Assembly: GCA_015057705.1 (NCBI GenBank)
Contig: SVDU01000002.1
Location: 238,075-302,074, forward strand
Length of the DNA: 64,000 nucleotides
Reading direction: 5' to 3'
Source: Paenibacillaceae bacterium
GTDB taxonomy: Bacteria; Bacillota; Clostridia; Lachnospirales; Lachnospiraceae
In this document: positions 40,660 to 50,468 of the stretch, one piece after another
Numbering within the stretch: the stretch's first letter is position 1
How the letters are laid out: each line of letters opens with the position of its first letter
Translations under genes and position numbers: made by a program
Notes under the pieces: generated by a model
Told to the model about the DNA's origin: nothing
Database searches by the model: none
Seen by the model: the letters and a program-made list of their open reading frames with translations, nothing else

Positions 40660-41311
40660 CGCTTACGATGGTTCCGCGATCCATCATAATTACCCGCTTC
40701 TTCATACGGTCTACAATCTCCTGGCTATGGGTAACGACAATTACGGTAGTACCCAGCTTGTTGATCTCCTCTAAAAGCTTCATGATCTCCATGGAGTTAT
40801 GGCCGTCCAAGTTGCCGGTTGGTTCATCAGCCAGAAGAATTTCAGGTTTGTTAATGAGCGCTCTTGCAATCGCCACCCTCTGCTGCTCTCCGCCGGAAAG
40901 CTGCTGCGGGAAAAATTTATATTTGGAAGACAGTCCCACCATCTTTAACATGGCTGGCACTGATTCTTTTATACTTCTTGTGGATGCCCCTATGACACGC
41001 TGCGCAAATGCAACGTTTTCATACACATTACGGTCTTTTAACAGGCGGAAATCCTGAAAAACCATGCCAAGCTTCCGACGGTACCTGGGGATGAACCGCC
41101 TTGGCATCTTGCCTAAATTCATATCATTTACTATAATCTTACCAGAGGTGGGTTCCACTTCCTTTAACAGCATCTTCAGCAGAGTGGATTTTCCGGAGCC
41201 GCTTCTGCCGATGATGAATACAAATTCACCGTCTGCTACCGTCATATTGATGTTACGCAGTGCCTTGTTTCCCGCCTCGTATGTTTTACTTACGTTCCAT
41301 AATTCAATCAT
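40625..41311 (-). CDS. ftsE: Cell division ATP-binding protein FtsE
   Basis: MIELWNVSKTYEAGNKALRNINM, GRSGSGKSTLLK, LSGGEQQRVAIARALINKPEILLADEPTGNLD. Confidence 0.95.
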   Translation of the reverse strand: MIELWNVSKTYEAGNKALRNINMTVADGEFVFIIGRSGSGKSTLLKMLLKEVEPTSGKIIVNDMNLGKMPRRFIPRYRRKLGMVFQDFRLLKDRNVYENVAFAQRVIGASTRSIKESVPAMLKMVGLSSKYKFFPQQLSGGEQQRVAIARALINKPEILLADEPTGNLDGHNSMEIMKLLEEINKLGTTVIVVTHSQEIVDRMKKRVIMMDRGTIVSDEKKGGYTYEN

Positions 41312-41400
41312 TTTAGTCCTCTGAGTAATTTTGCATAGCGTGATTTTCTTTGATATATCGTGAAACAGTAGGTTTAGGAAATCGCGAGTGTGAAGGACGC

Positions 41401-41647
41401 GACTCCGCAGCGGAACCTCGATTACGCTTCGCTTCATCTCGGTTTACGGGCTTCGCCCTATGAAAAGAGTCAGCAATACAGATGCTTTTGTGCAAGCACA
41501 ACGCTTTTTTCTCTTCCCTCGACTCCGCAGTGGAACCTCGATTACGCTTCGCTTCATCTCGGTTTACGGGCTTCGCCCTATGAAAAGAGTCAGCAATACA
41601 GATGCTTTTGTGCAAGCACAACGCATCTGTATTACTGCCTCTTTTCA
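41401..41647. repeat. Two direct repeats (104 bp, 120-bp period) plus terminal long inverted repeat
   Basis: 41401-41504 and 41521-41624 differ at one base (41411 C vs 41531 T); 41581-41605 pairs with 41623-41647 in 23 of 25 positions. Confidence 0.92.
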
Positions 41648-41671
41648 CACTGCTCATTGCCAGCGCTAACA

Positions 41672-42760
41672 TTAATAGTCCTGGTTCTCCATATACTTCA
41701 TATATTTTACTACCATCAGTGCAATCTTAAACGTAATTGCATCCTCAAACACCCGAAGATCCAGTCCTGTGCTCTTCTGCAGCTTATCCAAACGATACAC
41801 TAATGTATTTCTATGAATATAAAGCTGTCTGGAAGTCTCGGAAACGTTCAGGCTGTTTTCGAAAAATTTGTTGATAGTGGTCAGGGTCTCTTCGTCGAAA
41901 TCATCTGGTGATTTGCCGTCAAAGATCTCTTTGATAAACATACGGCATAAAGGCAGCGGAAGCTGATAAATCAGACGTCCGATTCCAAGCTTGCTGTATG
42001 CTACCACATTCTTATTACTATAGAAGATCTTACCTACATCCATCGCCATCTTGGCTTCTTTATAGGATCTGGATACTTCCTTGATCTCATTTACAATGGT
42101 ACCGAATGCTACATGAACCTGTGTCATAGCCTCTGTGTTCAGCATGTCCAGAACCGTATTGGCCGTTTTCTCCAGATCATCGTAGTTCTCGCCTTCTTTT
42201 ACCTCTTTAACAAGAATGATATTCTTCTCGTCTACGGCAGTTACAAAATCTTTTGTCTTTGCCGCAAATAAATTGCGTACGGTCTCCAGCGCATTCACAT
42301 CTTTTTCGTGCTGTGTTTCAATAATAAATACAACACGTCTGATATTGGTTTCAATGTGAAGTTTTTTGGCCCGGTTATAGATATCCACCAGAAGCAGGTT
42401 ATCTAATAGAAGATTCTTAATAAAGTTATCCTTATCAAATCTCTCTTTATAAGCAACTAAAAGACTCTGAATCTGGAAAGATGCTAATTTGCCTACCATA
42501 TATACATCATCACTTCCGCCTTTTGCAAGGAGGATGTATTCTAACTGATGCTCGTCGAAGACTTTAAAAAACTGATATCCCTGGATTACCTGACTGTCGG
42601 CTGGAGAATCCACGAACGCCAGGATCGAACTTTCGTAATCTTCCGCATCAGGAAATGTGGTAGCCAAAACCTTTCCTTCTGTATCGCAAATACACAGATC
42701 TATTCTTGTTATTCCTTTTAATCCTTCAATGGTTGTTTGAAGTATTTGATTCGAAATCAT
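41672..42760 (-). CDS. CdaR/PucR family transcriptional regulator
   Basis: C-terminal HTH: TINKFFENSLNVSETSRQLYIHRNTLVYRLDKLQKSTGLDLRVFEDA. Confidence 0.88.
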   Translation of the reverse strand: MISNQILQTTIEGLKGITRIDLCICDTEGKVLATTFPDAEDYESSILAFVDSPADSQVIQGYQFFKVFDEHQLEYILLAKGGSDDVYMVGKLASFQIQSLLVAYKERFDKDNFIKNLLLDNLLLVDIYNRAKKLHIETNIRRVVFIIETQHEKDVNALETVRNLFAAKTKDFVTAVDEKNIILVKEVKEGENYDDLEKTANTVLDMLNTEAMTQVHVAFGTIVNEIKEVSRSYKEAKMAMDVGKIFYSNKNVVAYSKLGIGRLIYQLPLPLCRMFIKEIFDGKSPDDFDEETLTTINKFFENSLNVSETSRQLYIHRNTLVYRLDKLQKSTGLDLRVFEDAITFKIALMVVKYMKYMENQDY

Positions 42761-42812
42761 GGCATAATCTCCTTTTTCGTAAATTTACCTTATTCTATAT
42801 TAATGCAAAAAG

Positions 42813-42846
42813 AAAAAAAAAGCAAGCGAGTATCATACTCGCTTGC
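42813..42846 (-). terminator. Terminator after the ABC ATPase gene
   Basis: GCAAGCGAGTATGATACTCGCTTGC followed by T9 on the minus strand. Confidence 0.88.
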
Positions 42847-42861
42847 ATAAAATTTCACTAA

Positions 42862-43974
42862 TTAGTTTAATACAACTAATTCTGTATCCTTGTCAAATAC
42901 ATGAACTTTTGTTAAATCAAGAGCAAGCTTGATTGTATCGCCAGGTCTTGCAGTTGTACGAGGATTTACTCTTGCAGTGAAGTTTACTTCTTCTACATCA
43001 AAGTATAAGTATACTTCTGCTCCAAGTAATTCGTAAACTCTGATGGTTGCATCGATTACGCTTGCAGGAGAAGACTCAAGGAATGCTTCCTCATCATGAA
43101 GATCTTCTGGACGAATACCTAAAACTACAGTCTTTCCCATATATCCGCCATCTTCCAGTTTCTTTGCTTTCTCAGCTGGAAGAGCGATTGTGTTTCCACC
43201 AAATGTTAAAGTTACATCGCTTCCGCTCTTAGCAACAGTAGCTTCAATTAAGTTCATCTGAGGAGCTCCGATGAATCCTGCTACGAATTTGTTGCCTGGC
43301 TTATCATATAAGTTCTGAGGAGAATCAACCTGCTGAATGACACCATCTTTCATAACTACGATTCTGGTACCAAGGGTCATAGCCTCAGTCTGATCATGTG
43401 TTACATAAACCATAGTAGCTTCAAGTCTCTGATGTAATTTAGAGATCTCAATACGCATCTGGCCTCTCAGCTTTGCATCAAGGTTGGATAACGGCTCATC
43501 CATTAAGAATACTTTTGGATTACGAACAATAGCACGTCCCATAGCTACACGCTGTCTCTGTCCACCAGATAAAGCCTTTGGCTTACGATCTAATAAATGT
43601 TCCAGATCAAGGATTCTTGCAGCTTCATGAACCAGCTTATCAATCTCATCCTTTGGAGTCTTTCTCAGTTTCAGACCAAACGCCATGTTATCATATACAG
43701 TCATATGTGGATACAAAGCGTAGTTCTGGAATACCATCGCGATATCTCTATCCTTAGGCTCTACATCGTTCATTAACTTTCCATCGATGTAAAGTTCACC
43801 GGAGGAAATGTCTTCCAAACCAGCAATCATACGAAGAGTTGTGGACTTACCGCATCCAGATGGTCCTACAAAAATAACAAATTCTTTGTCTGCAATCTCC
43901 AGATTGAAATCCTTAACTGCCTCAAATCCATTGGGATATCTTTTAACGATGTTTTTCAGTGATAAACTAGCCAT
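42862..43974 (-). CDS. Carbohydrate ABC transporter ATP-binding protein (UgpC/MsmK family)
   Basis: MASLSLKNIVKRYPNGFEAVKDFNLEIADKEFVIFVGPSGCGKSTTLRMIAGLEDIS, LSGGQRQRVAMGRAIVRNPKVFLMDEPLSNLDAKLR. Confidence 0.94.
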   Translation of the reverse strand: MASLSLKNIVKRYPNGFEAVKDFNLEIADKEFVIFVGPSGCGKSTTLRMIAGLEDISSGELYIDGKLMNDVEPKDRDIAMVFQNYALYPHMTVYDNMAFGLKLRKTPKDEIDKLVHEAARILDLEHLLDRKPKALSGGQRQRVAMGRAIVRNPKVFLMDEPLSNLDAKLRGQMRIEISKLHQRLEATMVYVTHDQTEAMTLGTRIVVMKDGVIQQVDSPQNLYDKPGNKFVAGFIGAPQMNLIEATVAKSGSDVTLTFGGNTIALPAEKAKKLEDGGYMGKTVVLGIRPEDLHDEEAFLESSPASVIDATIRVYELLGAEVYLYFDVEEVNFTARVNPRTTARPGDTIKLALDLTKVHVFDKDTELVVLN

Positions 43975-44240
43975 TTACTAATCCTCCTAAAAATAAAATA
44001 TATATTCTCTGTTCTGAACTACAAGCCCCCACAGCTGCAGCTCCCTGTTTCTGAAACAATCATACATGAATTGTTTTTTTTTTACCATATTCTTATTTAC
44101 CAAAATCCATTTGGGGCTTTTGGCTAATTTGTATAACCATTGAAAAAACTGACTGAAACGTCAAAATATCAAGATACAGGCTCGTACATTTCTGTCTATA
44201 TTCGATACCCTGTGACTATTTTGCCTCTTATTTGGTTATA

Positions 44241-44283
44241 TATTACAAGGCGATGTCGTTATTTTCGACATCGCCTTGTAATA
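44241..44283. repeat. Perfect 18-bp inverted repeat with 7-nt loop, intergenic
   Basis: TATTACAAGGCGATGTCG-TTATTTT-CGACATCGCCTTGTAATA. Confidence 0.88.
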
Positions 44284-44295
44284 TTTTAAATATAT

Positions 44296-44880
44296 TTATT
44301 TCTTTTTCGCAAGAACGTTCAGCCATTTTACGTCAGAATGACCGGAACGAATATCTTCGGTTTCCCACAGCTTTAAAATTTCAAATCTGCCGTTTTCTCT
44401 TAAGAGCTGGGAAATAGAGTCTGTGGTAAAGTCACTGAAATACCGTTCGCCACGGAACCCCTCAAAATCTCCCAGTTTAAAAGACATATATAGAATACCC
44501 TTCTCATTTAAGGCCCTTGCTATCTTTGTAAGAATGCCTGACAGTTCCTTTTTCGGAGTATGAAGCAGCGATGCACACGCCCAGATTCCGTCGAATACGT
44601 CGTCAAAATCTATCTGCTCAAATGTCATCTGTAGTACATCAAGACCCGTGTGAATTTCCGCCAGTTTACACATCTCAGAAGATGCATCAAGCGGTGTCAC
44701 ATCATATCCCAGTTCATACAGAGTAAGGCTGTCTCTTCCTGAGCCGCAGCCCAAATCCAGAATCGTATCGCCTTCCTCCAGATAATTTAAAAATTCTCTC
44801 ATGATTTCTGACATATCCTGATTTACTGTTTCTTCAAATTCCTTTGCCGCATACTTATTATAATAGTCTATCGAGTCCAA
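44296..44880 (-). CDS. Class I SAM-dependent methyltransferase
   Basis: DTILDLGCGSGRDSLTLYELGYDVTPLDASSEMCKLAE. Confidence 0.88.
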   Translation of the reverse strand: MDSIDYYNKYAAKEFEETVNQDMSEIMREFLNYLEEGDTILDLGCGSGRDSLTLYELGYDVTPLDASSEMCKLAEIHTGLDVLQMTFEQIDFDDVFDGIWACASLLHTPKKELSGILTKIARALNEKGILYMSFKLGDFEGFRGERYFSDFTTDSISQLLRENGRFEILKLWETEDIRSGHSDVKWLNVLAKKK

Positions 44881-44908
44881 AATAATCCTCCTGTTATCCG
44901 CTTACCCG

Positions 44909-45748
44909 CTAATTAATTACTTCAATTTTGTTTTCTGTTATCTTTACTTTACCTTCTTTAAGAAGATGTCCCACTGCACGTTTAAAAGCATTCTTGCTCA
45001 TGGAAAATTCCCGTTTGATCATCTCCGGGTCTGCTTTATCAGTAAATGGCAGGTTACCCGAAAACTGTTCTTCAATGATCTCAAGAACCTTTAGTGAATC
45101 AGCATCCATCTGAATATATGCTTTCTGCCTTGGACTTAAATCCAGCTTTCCATCTTCTCTTACCTTAGTGACCCTTGCTGTAATCTCATCACCTTCCCTG
45201 TATTTCTCAAAAAGCTCCTTTTTGGGAATCAGTCCATAATATTTTTTATCTACTGCAACAAATGCACCCAGCGTATCGCTGAATTCATAGATAATCCCTG
45301 TAACCTGATCATCCTTTTTATAAGGAGACTGATTGCTCATATGGGCATATACCCGCATGGTTGCAGCCAGCCGCTTACTTTTATCAATGTACAAAGTAAC
45401 AAGAACATTCTCACCGGTCCGTACTTTATATGTCTGCTCTTTATATGGCAGGAGCAGATCCTTCTCCAGTCCCATGTCCAGAAATGCGCCGATCTTGCCT
45501 ACTTCCTTCACTTTCAGAACTTCGGTCTCACCAACTAAAAGCTTGGGAACTGCGGTCGTCGCAATCAACCGGTCTTCTGAATCCTTGTAGATAAAGACCA
45601 TAATCTCATCTCCCTGCCCCGTTCCTTCAGGAACCTGTTTCTTTGGAAGCAGTACAGATACTTCACTGCCGGCATCTTCTCCTAAATACACGCCGAACTC
45701 CTTTACCCTCTGGACTGTGAGGGTCTGCATCTTACCTAATTCAATCAT
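44909..45748 (-). CDS. S1 RNA-binding protein, CvfB family
   Basis: MIELGKMQTLTVQRVKEFGVYLGEDAGSEVSVLLPKKQVP, S1 repeats and C-terminal winged helix (SKNAFKRAVGHLLKEGKV). Confidence 0.88.
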   Translation of the reverse strand: MIELGKMQTLTVQRVKEFGVYLGEDAGSEVSVLLPKKQVPEGTGQGDEIMVFIYKDSEDRLIATTAVPKLLVGETEVLKVKEVGKIGAFLDMGLEKDLLLPYKEQTYKVRTGENVLVTLYIDKSKRLAATMRVYAHMSNQSPYKKDDQVTGIIYEFSDTLGAFVAVDKKYYGLIPKKELFEKYREGDEITARVTKVREDGKLDLSPRQKAYIQMDADSLKVLEIIEEQFSGNLPFTDKADPEMIKREFSMSKNAFKRAVGHLLKEGKVKITENKIEVIN

Positions 45749-45749
45749 C

Positions 45750-46475
45750 TTATATCCTCTCTGTTGTTCCACGCAGCCAAATGACTGCGTAAGCTGCCCC
45801 CTGTTCATCACACAGAGAAACAATGTATCCTTCCTCTGTCTTACTGACTCTGGGATAGACTGCATCTCCGAAAACTGCCGCCTTTTTATATTCCACTCTC
45901 AGTTCCGACACTTCCATTCCTTCTGGAAGCACTTCCCTGGCAATCTCCACATACTTGGAATTATTCACATGGTGGTTGGTATCAATGTGATGCTTGCCCA
46001 CAGTAACAGGAGCTGAAGCTTCATACTCATCAGGAACTTCAATTCTACGGGGAGCATACTCCATATCAAGAGGTTTCTCCCATGTAGTTCCATAACCGCG
46101 GATATCATCTGCCTCAATTTTTGCAGGCCGTCCTTTATCCGTATCGAACAAAAACCATACGGAATTGGCCCTTACCAGATAATTGCCCTCCTGATCGCAT
46201 ACTGTAAAATTACGGTATCCGTAAAATCCTTTAAAATCATAGGGCCAGGTGTTGATTATGATTTTTTCACCCAGAGTCGGATAACGATCCACAACAATCT
46301 GCCAGGATGATAACCACCATGCTTTGTGCCGATCGATAAAATATGCCACTCCCAACCCATTATCCTCAGATTGAAATGTGGAACAATCCTGCAGATAATT
46401 CATAATACCGGTTAATGGCAGTTTTCCATATTCATCTGTCTCACTATATCGTACTCTGCTGCCGAATGTATACAT
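45750..46475 (-). CDS. Acyl-ACP thioesterase
   Basis: RVRYSETDEYGKLPLTGIMNYLQDCSTFQSEDNGLG, HHIDTNHHVNNSKYVEIA. Confidence 0.9.
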   Translation of the reverse strand: MYTFGSRVRYSETDEYGKLPLTGIMNYLQDCSTFQSEDNGLGVAYFIDRHKAWWLSSWQIVVDRYPTLGEKIIINTWPYDFKGFYGYRNFTVCDQEGNYLVRANSVWFLFDTDKGRPAKIEADDIRGYGTTWEKPLDMEYAPRRIEVPDEYEASAPVTVGKHHIDTNHHVNNSKYVEIAREVLPEGMEVSELRVEYKKAAVFGDAVYPRVSKTEEGYIVSLCDEQGAAYAVIWLRGTTERI

Positions 46476-46634
46476 TTAAATTTTCTCCTCAAAATTATAT
46501 AACATTATAAAGCATTTTTTAACGATTGTCCAGATAAAAGAGTAACAGGCTGCACCTCATTTCCCTTAAAAATGCAGAAAGGATTATCTTTTAACATAGA
46601 TTTAACAGTTCTTCCGGATATAGATCAATCACAC

Positions 46635-46661
46635 AAAAAAACGGGACCATATCAGGTCCCG
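46635..46661 (-). terminator. Terminator after tRNA-Gln copy 1
   Basis: CGGGACCTGATATGGTCCCG followed by T7 on the minus strand. Confidence 0.8.
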
Positions 46662-46670
46662 CTCAGAAGC

Positions 46671-46742
46671 TGGGCTACAAGGATTCGAACCTTGAAAATG
46701 ACGGAGTCAGAGTCCGTTGCCTTACCATTTGGCGATAGCCCA
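46671..46742 (-). tRNA. tRNA-Gln (anticodon CTG), copy 1
   Basis: TGGGCTA/TAGCCCA acceptor, anticodon loop CTCTGAC, T-loop TTCGAAT, variable loop CATTTT. Confidence 0.93.
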
Positions 46743-46904
46743 TTAACACAACAAAAGGAATTATACAAGATATCTTTTAAATAGTCAAGTTCTTTTTGAT
46801 TTTTTAGTCAAAAAATTTACCAGCTGATTTTATGGCGGTATACTTATGGATAACAGCTCAGCCGGCCTGGCTGAACTGATCCATTGAGACACACTGTCCC
46901 TTAC

Positions 46905-48614
46905 TTACTCATAGCTTTTCTTTCCAAATATCCGTTTCAGTTCTTCCAGTGGTAGTTTCGGAGTTCTGTCTTCCCTTAACAGCCCGTTTGTTTCCTGCAT
47001 CACATCAGTCAGCTGGGTATAACAAAAACCGGAAAATTTTCTGCTTTTAATAAGAAAGTCGGTAACCGGCTCCAGGCGCTTTAGAAACTCCTCCTGGCTT
47101 CCCGCTTTATTGTAATAACCCCAGCCCTCTGTTTCTGAAGTAAATGCAATACCCCCATACTCTGTCATCAGAACAGGCTGTCCCCCATATTTCTGCCCAT
47201 CAGCCAGAACCATACGGCGTTCTGCATGTCCATTAATAATATCTTCCATAGATTCATATTTTCCTGTATTTTCAGGCATCAGTTCATAATCATGCAATGC
47301 CAGTATATCCGTGTTTTCCGTCTGTTCCCAGCCATCATTTCCGCTGACCAGTCTGGTTCTGTCCAGCGCTTTGGCCTGATAATACAGCATATTGGCCAGG
47401 CTCTGCTGACTACTGTCCGTTCTGATGTTTCTCATTCCCCAGCTTTCATTGACAGTAACCCACGTAATGATGGATGGATGATTATAATCGCGTTCAATAA
47501 ATTCAGTGAGTTCTGCAGAGGTGTTTTTCAGAGTGCTGTCCGTACACTTATAACAGCTTGGCATTTCCCCCCACACTAGAAATCCCAGCCTGTCAGCCCA
47601 GTAATAATATCTGGGATCTTCAATTTTCTGATGCTTTCTTGCACCATTAAATCCCATCTGCTTTGCGAGTATGATATCTTTTTTAATGCATTCCTCATCC
47701 GGAGGCGTTAAAAGGCTCTGTTTCCAATATCCCTGATCAAGAATCAGCCTCTGGTATAATACCTCACCGTTTAAAAGAATTCTTCCATTTGAAATGCAGA
47801 CAGACCGGAGTCCAAAATAACCTGATACCTTATCATTTAGAAGCGTTGCCTCCATCCCAATCAAATTGGGTTTTTCCAGTGTCCAGATCATCTCTTCCCT
47901 GCGCACATCTAAGTCAGGTAAAGCCAAAATGCCTTTTCCATACCCATTTTCGCAGACGACATTCAGACTTCCCAGATCCATCTCTGTCCCGCCCTCTGCT
48001 GGAAGACTGCTAAACGAAACTTCTGCCTTCACCCTTTCCATGGAAGAAATAAAAATTTCACACAAAACTTCATTCCGTTCCAGATCCGGAGTTGCTTTTA
48101 TTCGTTTTATATAGGTTTTTCCTGCATATTCCAGCCAAACACTCTGCCATATTCCTGTTGTAGGCGTGTACCAGCATGCAAAGTTTTCTCCTGTCCAGGT
48201 CTGTTTTCCTCTGGGCTTATCCTCATCGCTATAATCCATTACTTTAACGGTTATAACATTTTTTCCTTCCAAAACCAGTCCGGTAATATCAGCCTCAAAG
48301 GGAGTATGACCGCCTCTGTGACCTGCTGCATGGATATGATTGATATAAACCTCTGCCTCATAATCCACAGCTCCAAACTTTAAAAGCAGGCTTTTACCCA
48401 TTAATCTGCTTTTCTCAACATCAAATTCTTTCCGATACCAGACAACATGGTGAACCTCTGTATCACAGATTCCGCTCATTTCCGACTGATAGCAGAACGG
48501 TACATTGATTTTTTTATCAAATATCGGTTCATCAAATGAAAACTCCCATTCTCCATTGAGATCTGTCCATTCTTCCCTTTCAAAATCAGGTCTTGGAACA
48601 TTTTTATTTATCAT
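46905..48614 (-). CDS. Glycoside hydrolase family 2 protein
   Basis: DLNGEWEFSFDEP jelly-roll start, MGFNGARKHQKIEDPRYYYWADRLGFLVWGEMPS, TWVTVNESWG, LMTEYGGIAF. Confidence 0.92.
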   Translation of the reverse strand: MINKNVPRPDFEREEWTDLNGEWEFSFDEPIFDKKINVPFCYQSEMSGICDTEVHHVVWYRKEFDVEKSRLMGKSLLLKFGAVDYEAEVYINHIHAAGHRGGHTPFEADITGLVLEGKNVITVKVMDYSDEDKPRGKQTWTGENFACWYTPTTGIWQSVWLEYAGKTYIKRIKATPDLERNEVLCEIFISSMERVKAEVSFSSLPAEGGTEMDLGSLNVVCENGYGKGILALPDLDVRREEMIWTLEKPNLIGMEATLLNDKVSGYFGLRSVCISNGRILLNGEVLYQRLILDQGYWKQSLLTPPDEECIKKDIILAKQMGFNGARKHQKIEDPRYYYWADRLGFLVWGEMPSCYKCTDSTLKNTSAELTEFIERDYNHPSIITWVTVNESWGMRNIRTDSSQQSLANMLYYQAKALDRTRLVSGNDGWEQTENTDILALHDYELMPENTGKYESMEDIINGHAERRMVLADGQKYGGQPVLMTEYGGIAFTSETEGWGYYNKAGSQEEFLKRLEPVTDFLIKSRKFSGFCYTQLTDVMQETNGLLREDRTPKLPLEELKRIFGKKSYE

Positions 48615-48627
48615 TATTCTTCTCCTT

Positions 48628-49473
48628 TTATCCCTTTAAACCTGATGTACTGATCCCCTCCACCAGATATTTCTGAAGGCAGATAAAAATAATCACTGCC
48701 GGTAAAATGGACAGACTTGCCATTGCAAACATAGCACCGTAATCAGAAGAAGATCCCGGATCGGAAAACAGTTTAAGGGCAAGACTGACCGGATACTTTG
48801 CAGATTCGTTGATATAAAGCAGGGCTGACAGGAAATCATCCCATCTCCACATAAAGGAAAATATGCTGGCAGTTATTAATGCCGGTGTGATAAGGGGCAT
48901 GATAATCCTGGAAAATATGCTGTAATAGGAGCAGCCGTCAATTTTAGCTGCCTCGTCAAGCTCCCTTGGAATGCCATCAATAAAATTAATCATCAGGTAA
49001 ACAAAGAAACCCTGAATTGCAAAACAGTATGGAAGAATCAGCGGTTTATAGCTTCCTACCCAGCCTAATTTCTGATACCATAAATATTGTGGAATCATAA
49101 GCACCTGTGCTGGAAGCATCATAGATACCAGCATGGCTGCAAACAAAATTTTTCTACCGAAAAATCTGCATCTTGCAAGTCCGTAAGCTACCAGGGCGGA
49201 AGAAAAAACAGTTCCTAATGTTGCTGTGACGGCTATAAAAAAGGAATTCTTAAAAAAAACTGCAAACGAGATTTTTGCGAATCCTTTCCAGCCGTTTGTA
49301 TAATTGGTGAACACAAATTTCTCCGGAATCAGCTGACCCGCGGTTAAAAAGATGGTATTTGATTCCTTAAATGAACTCATAAACATCCAAAACAGAGGAT
49401 AAATCATTACAAGTCCCAGGCTGCACACAATTACATGGTATAAAATCTTACCTGCCTTTTTTCTGGTCATCAT
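48628..49473 (-). CDS. Carbohydrate ABC transporter permease (MalG-like)
   Basis: EAA-loop ELDEAAKIDGCSYYSIFSRIIMPLITPAL; start MMTRKKAGKILYHV avoids overlap with the upstream permease. Confidence 0.92.
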   Translation of the reverse strand: MMTRKKAGKILYHVIVCSLGLVMIYPLFWMFMSSFKESNTIFLTAGQLIPEKFVFTNYTNGWKGFAKISFAVFFKNSFFIAVTATLGTVFSSALVAYGLARCRFFGRKILFAAMLVSMMLPAQVLMIPQYLWYQKLGWVGSYKPLILPYCFAIQGFFVYLMINFIDGIPRELDEAAKIDGCSYYSIFSRIIMPLITPALITASIFSFMWRWDDFLSALLYINESAKYPVSLALKLFSDPGSSSDYGAMFAMASLSILPAVIIFICLQKYLVEGISTSGLKG

Positions 49474-49478
49474 CTGCC

Positions 49479-50396
49479 TCACACTCCTTCCGTATAAACC
49501 CAGAATCTTTTTGTTGCAAACAGAATCACTGTTATCACACAGATCAGCAGCAGCATTACCCATGCCAGGGCAGCGCCGTATCCGGTGTTATAAAACTCAA
49601 AAGATTGCTGATACATATAAACGGTATAAAATAAGGTGGAGTTAAGGGGTTTTCCCTGGGTAATAATAAAGCATTGCGTAAATGCAAGAAAACCGTTAAT
49701 CATCTGCATAACCAGATTAAAGAAAATAGTGGGTGTCAGCAGAGGCAGTGTGATCTTAAAAAACCGGGAAAATTTATTGGCTCCGTCTACTCGGGAAGCT
49801 TCATAAAGGGATACCGGAATCTGCTTTAAAGATGATAAAAAAATCAGCATGGAAGAACCAAACTGCCAGATTGCCAGTATAATAAGAGTCCAGATCGCCG
49901 TTTTATTATTTCCAAGCCATGGAAAATTAGTGTGTATCCCTAAAATACCCAGAAGCAGATTCACTACACCGTCGGTTGCAAACATCCGTTTCCATAATAT
50001 GGAGACTGCCACAGATCCTCCGATAATGGACGGAAGATAGTAAAAAGCCCGGTAAAAGCCGGTTGCCTTTGATGATTTCAGCAGAAGCAGGGCTACCATT
50101 AGCGCAAAGATCAGACGCAGAGGAACCGATACAAAGGCAAAATAAAACGTGACTCCTATGGTTTTATAAAACACATTATCATCAGTAAACATTTTTATGT
50201 AATTATTTAATCCTGTGAAAACAGGCGGAGACAAAATATTATAATCACATAAAGAATAGTAAAAGGAAATTCCCATAGGTACAACCATAAACAGCAGAAA
50301 TCCAACAATAAAAGGAAGGCTGAATACCACTCCCGCTGTGCTTTCTTTGTTCAGGAAATGTCTGAGTCCTGCACCTAACGTATCTTTCATAGACAT
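49479..50396 (-). CDS. Carbohydrate ABC transporter permease (MalF/UgpA-like)
   Basis: EAA-loop SLYEASRVDGANKFSRFFKITLPLLTPTI. Confidence 0.92.
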   Translation of the reverse strand: MSMKDTLGAGLRHFLNKESTAGVVFSLPFIVGFLLFMVVPMGISFYYSLCDYNILSPPVFTGLNNYIKMFTDDNVFYKTIGVTFYFAFVSVPLRLIFALMVALLLLKSSKATGFYRAFYYLPSIIGGSVAVSILWKRMFATDGVVNLLLGILGIHTNFPWLGNNKTAIWTLIILAIWQFGSSMLIFLSSLKQIPVSLYEASRVDGANKFSRFFKITLPLLTPTIFFNLVMQMINGFLAFTQCFIITQGKPLNSTLFYTVYMYQQSFEFYNTGYGAALAWVMLLLICVITVILFATKRFWVYTEGV

Positions 50397-50468
50397 CCTC
50401 CATTCATAGATAACCGTCTTCTTGATTAAACAGGGGCAAAGCTGTCTCTGCCCCCGTATTCTGATTCA

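Noticed and set aside
41313-41803. Overlapping ORFs on both strands with repeated peptide KSICIADSFHRAKPVNRDEAKRNRGS
   Set aside because: Products of the 120-bp direct repeat read in different frames; no ribosome-binding site or domain, so treated as repeat, not protein.
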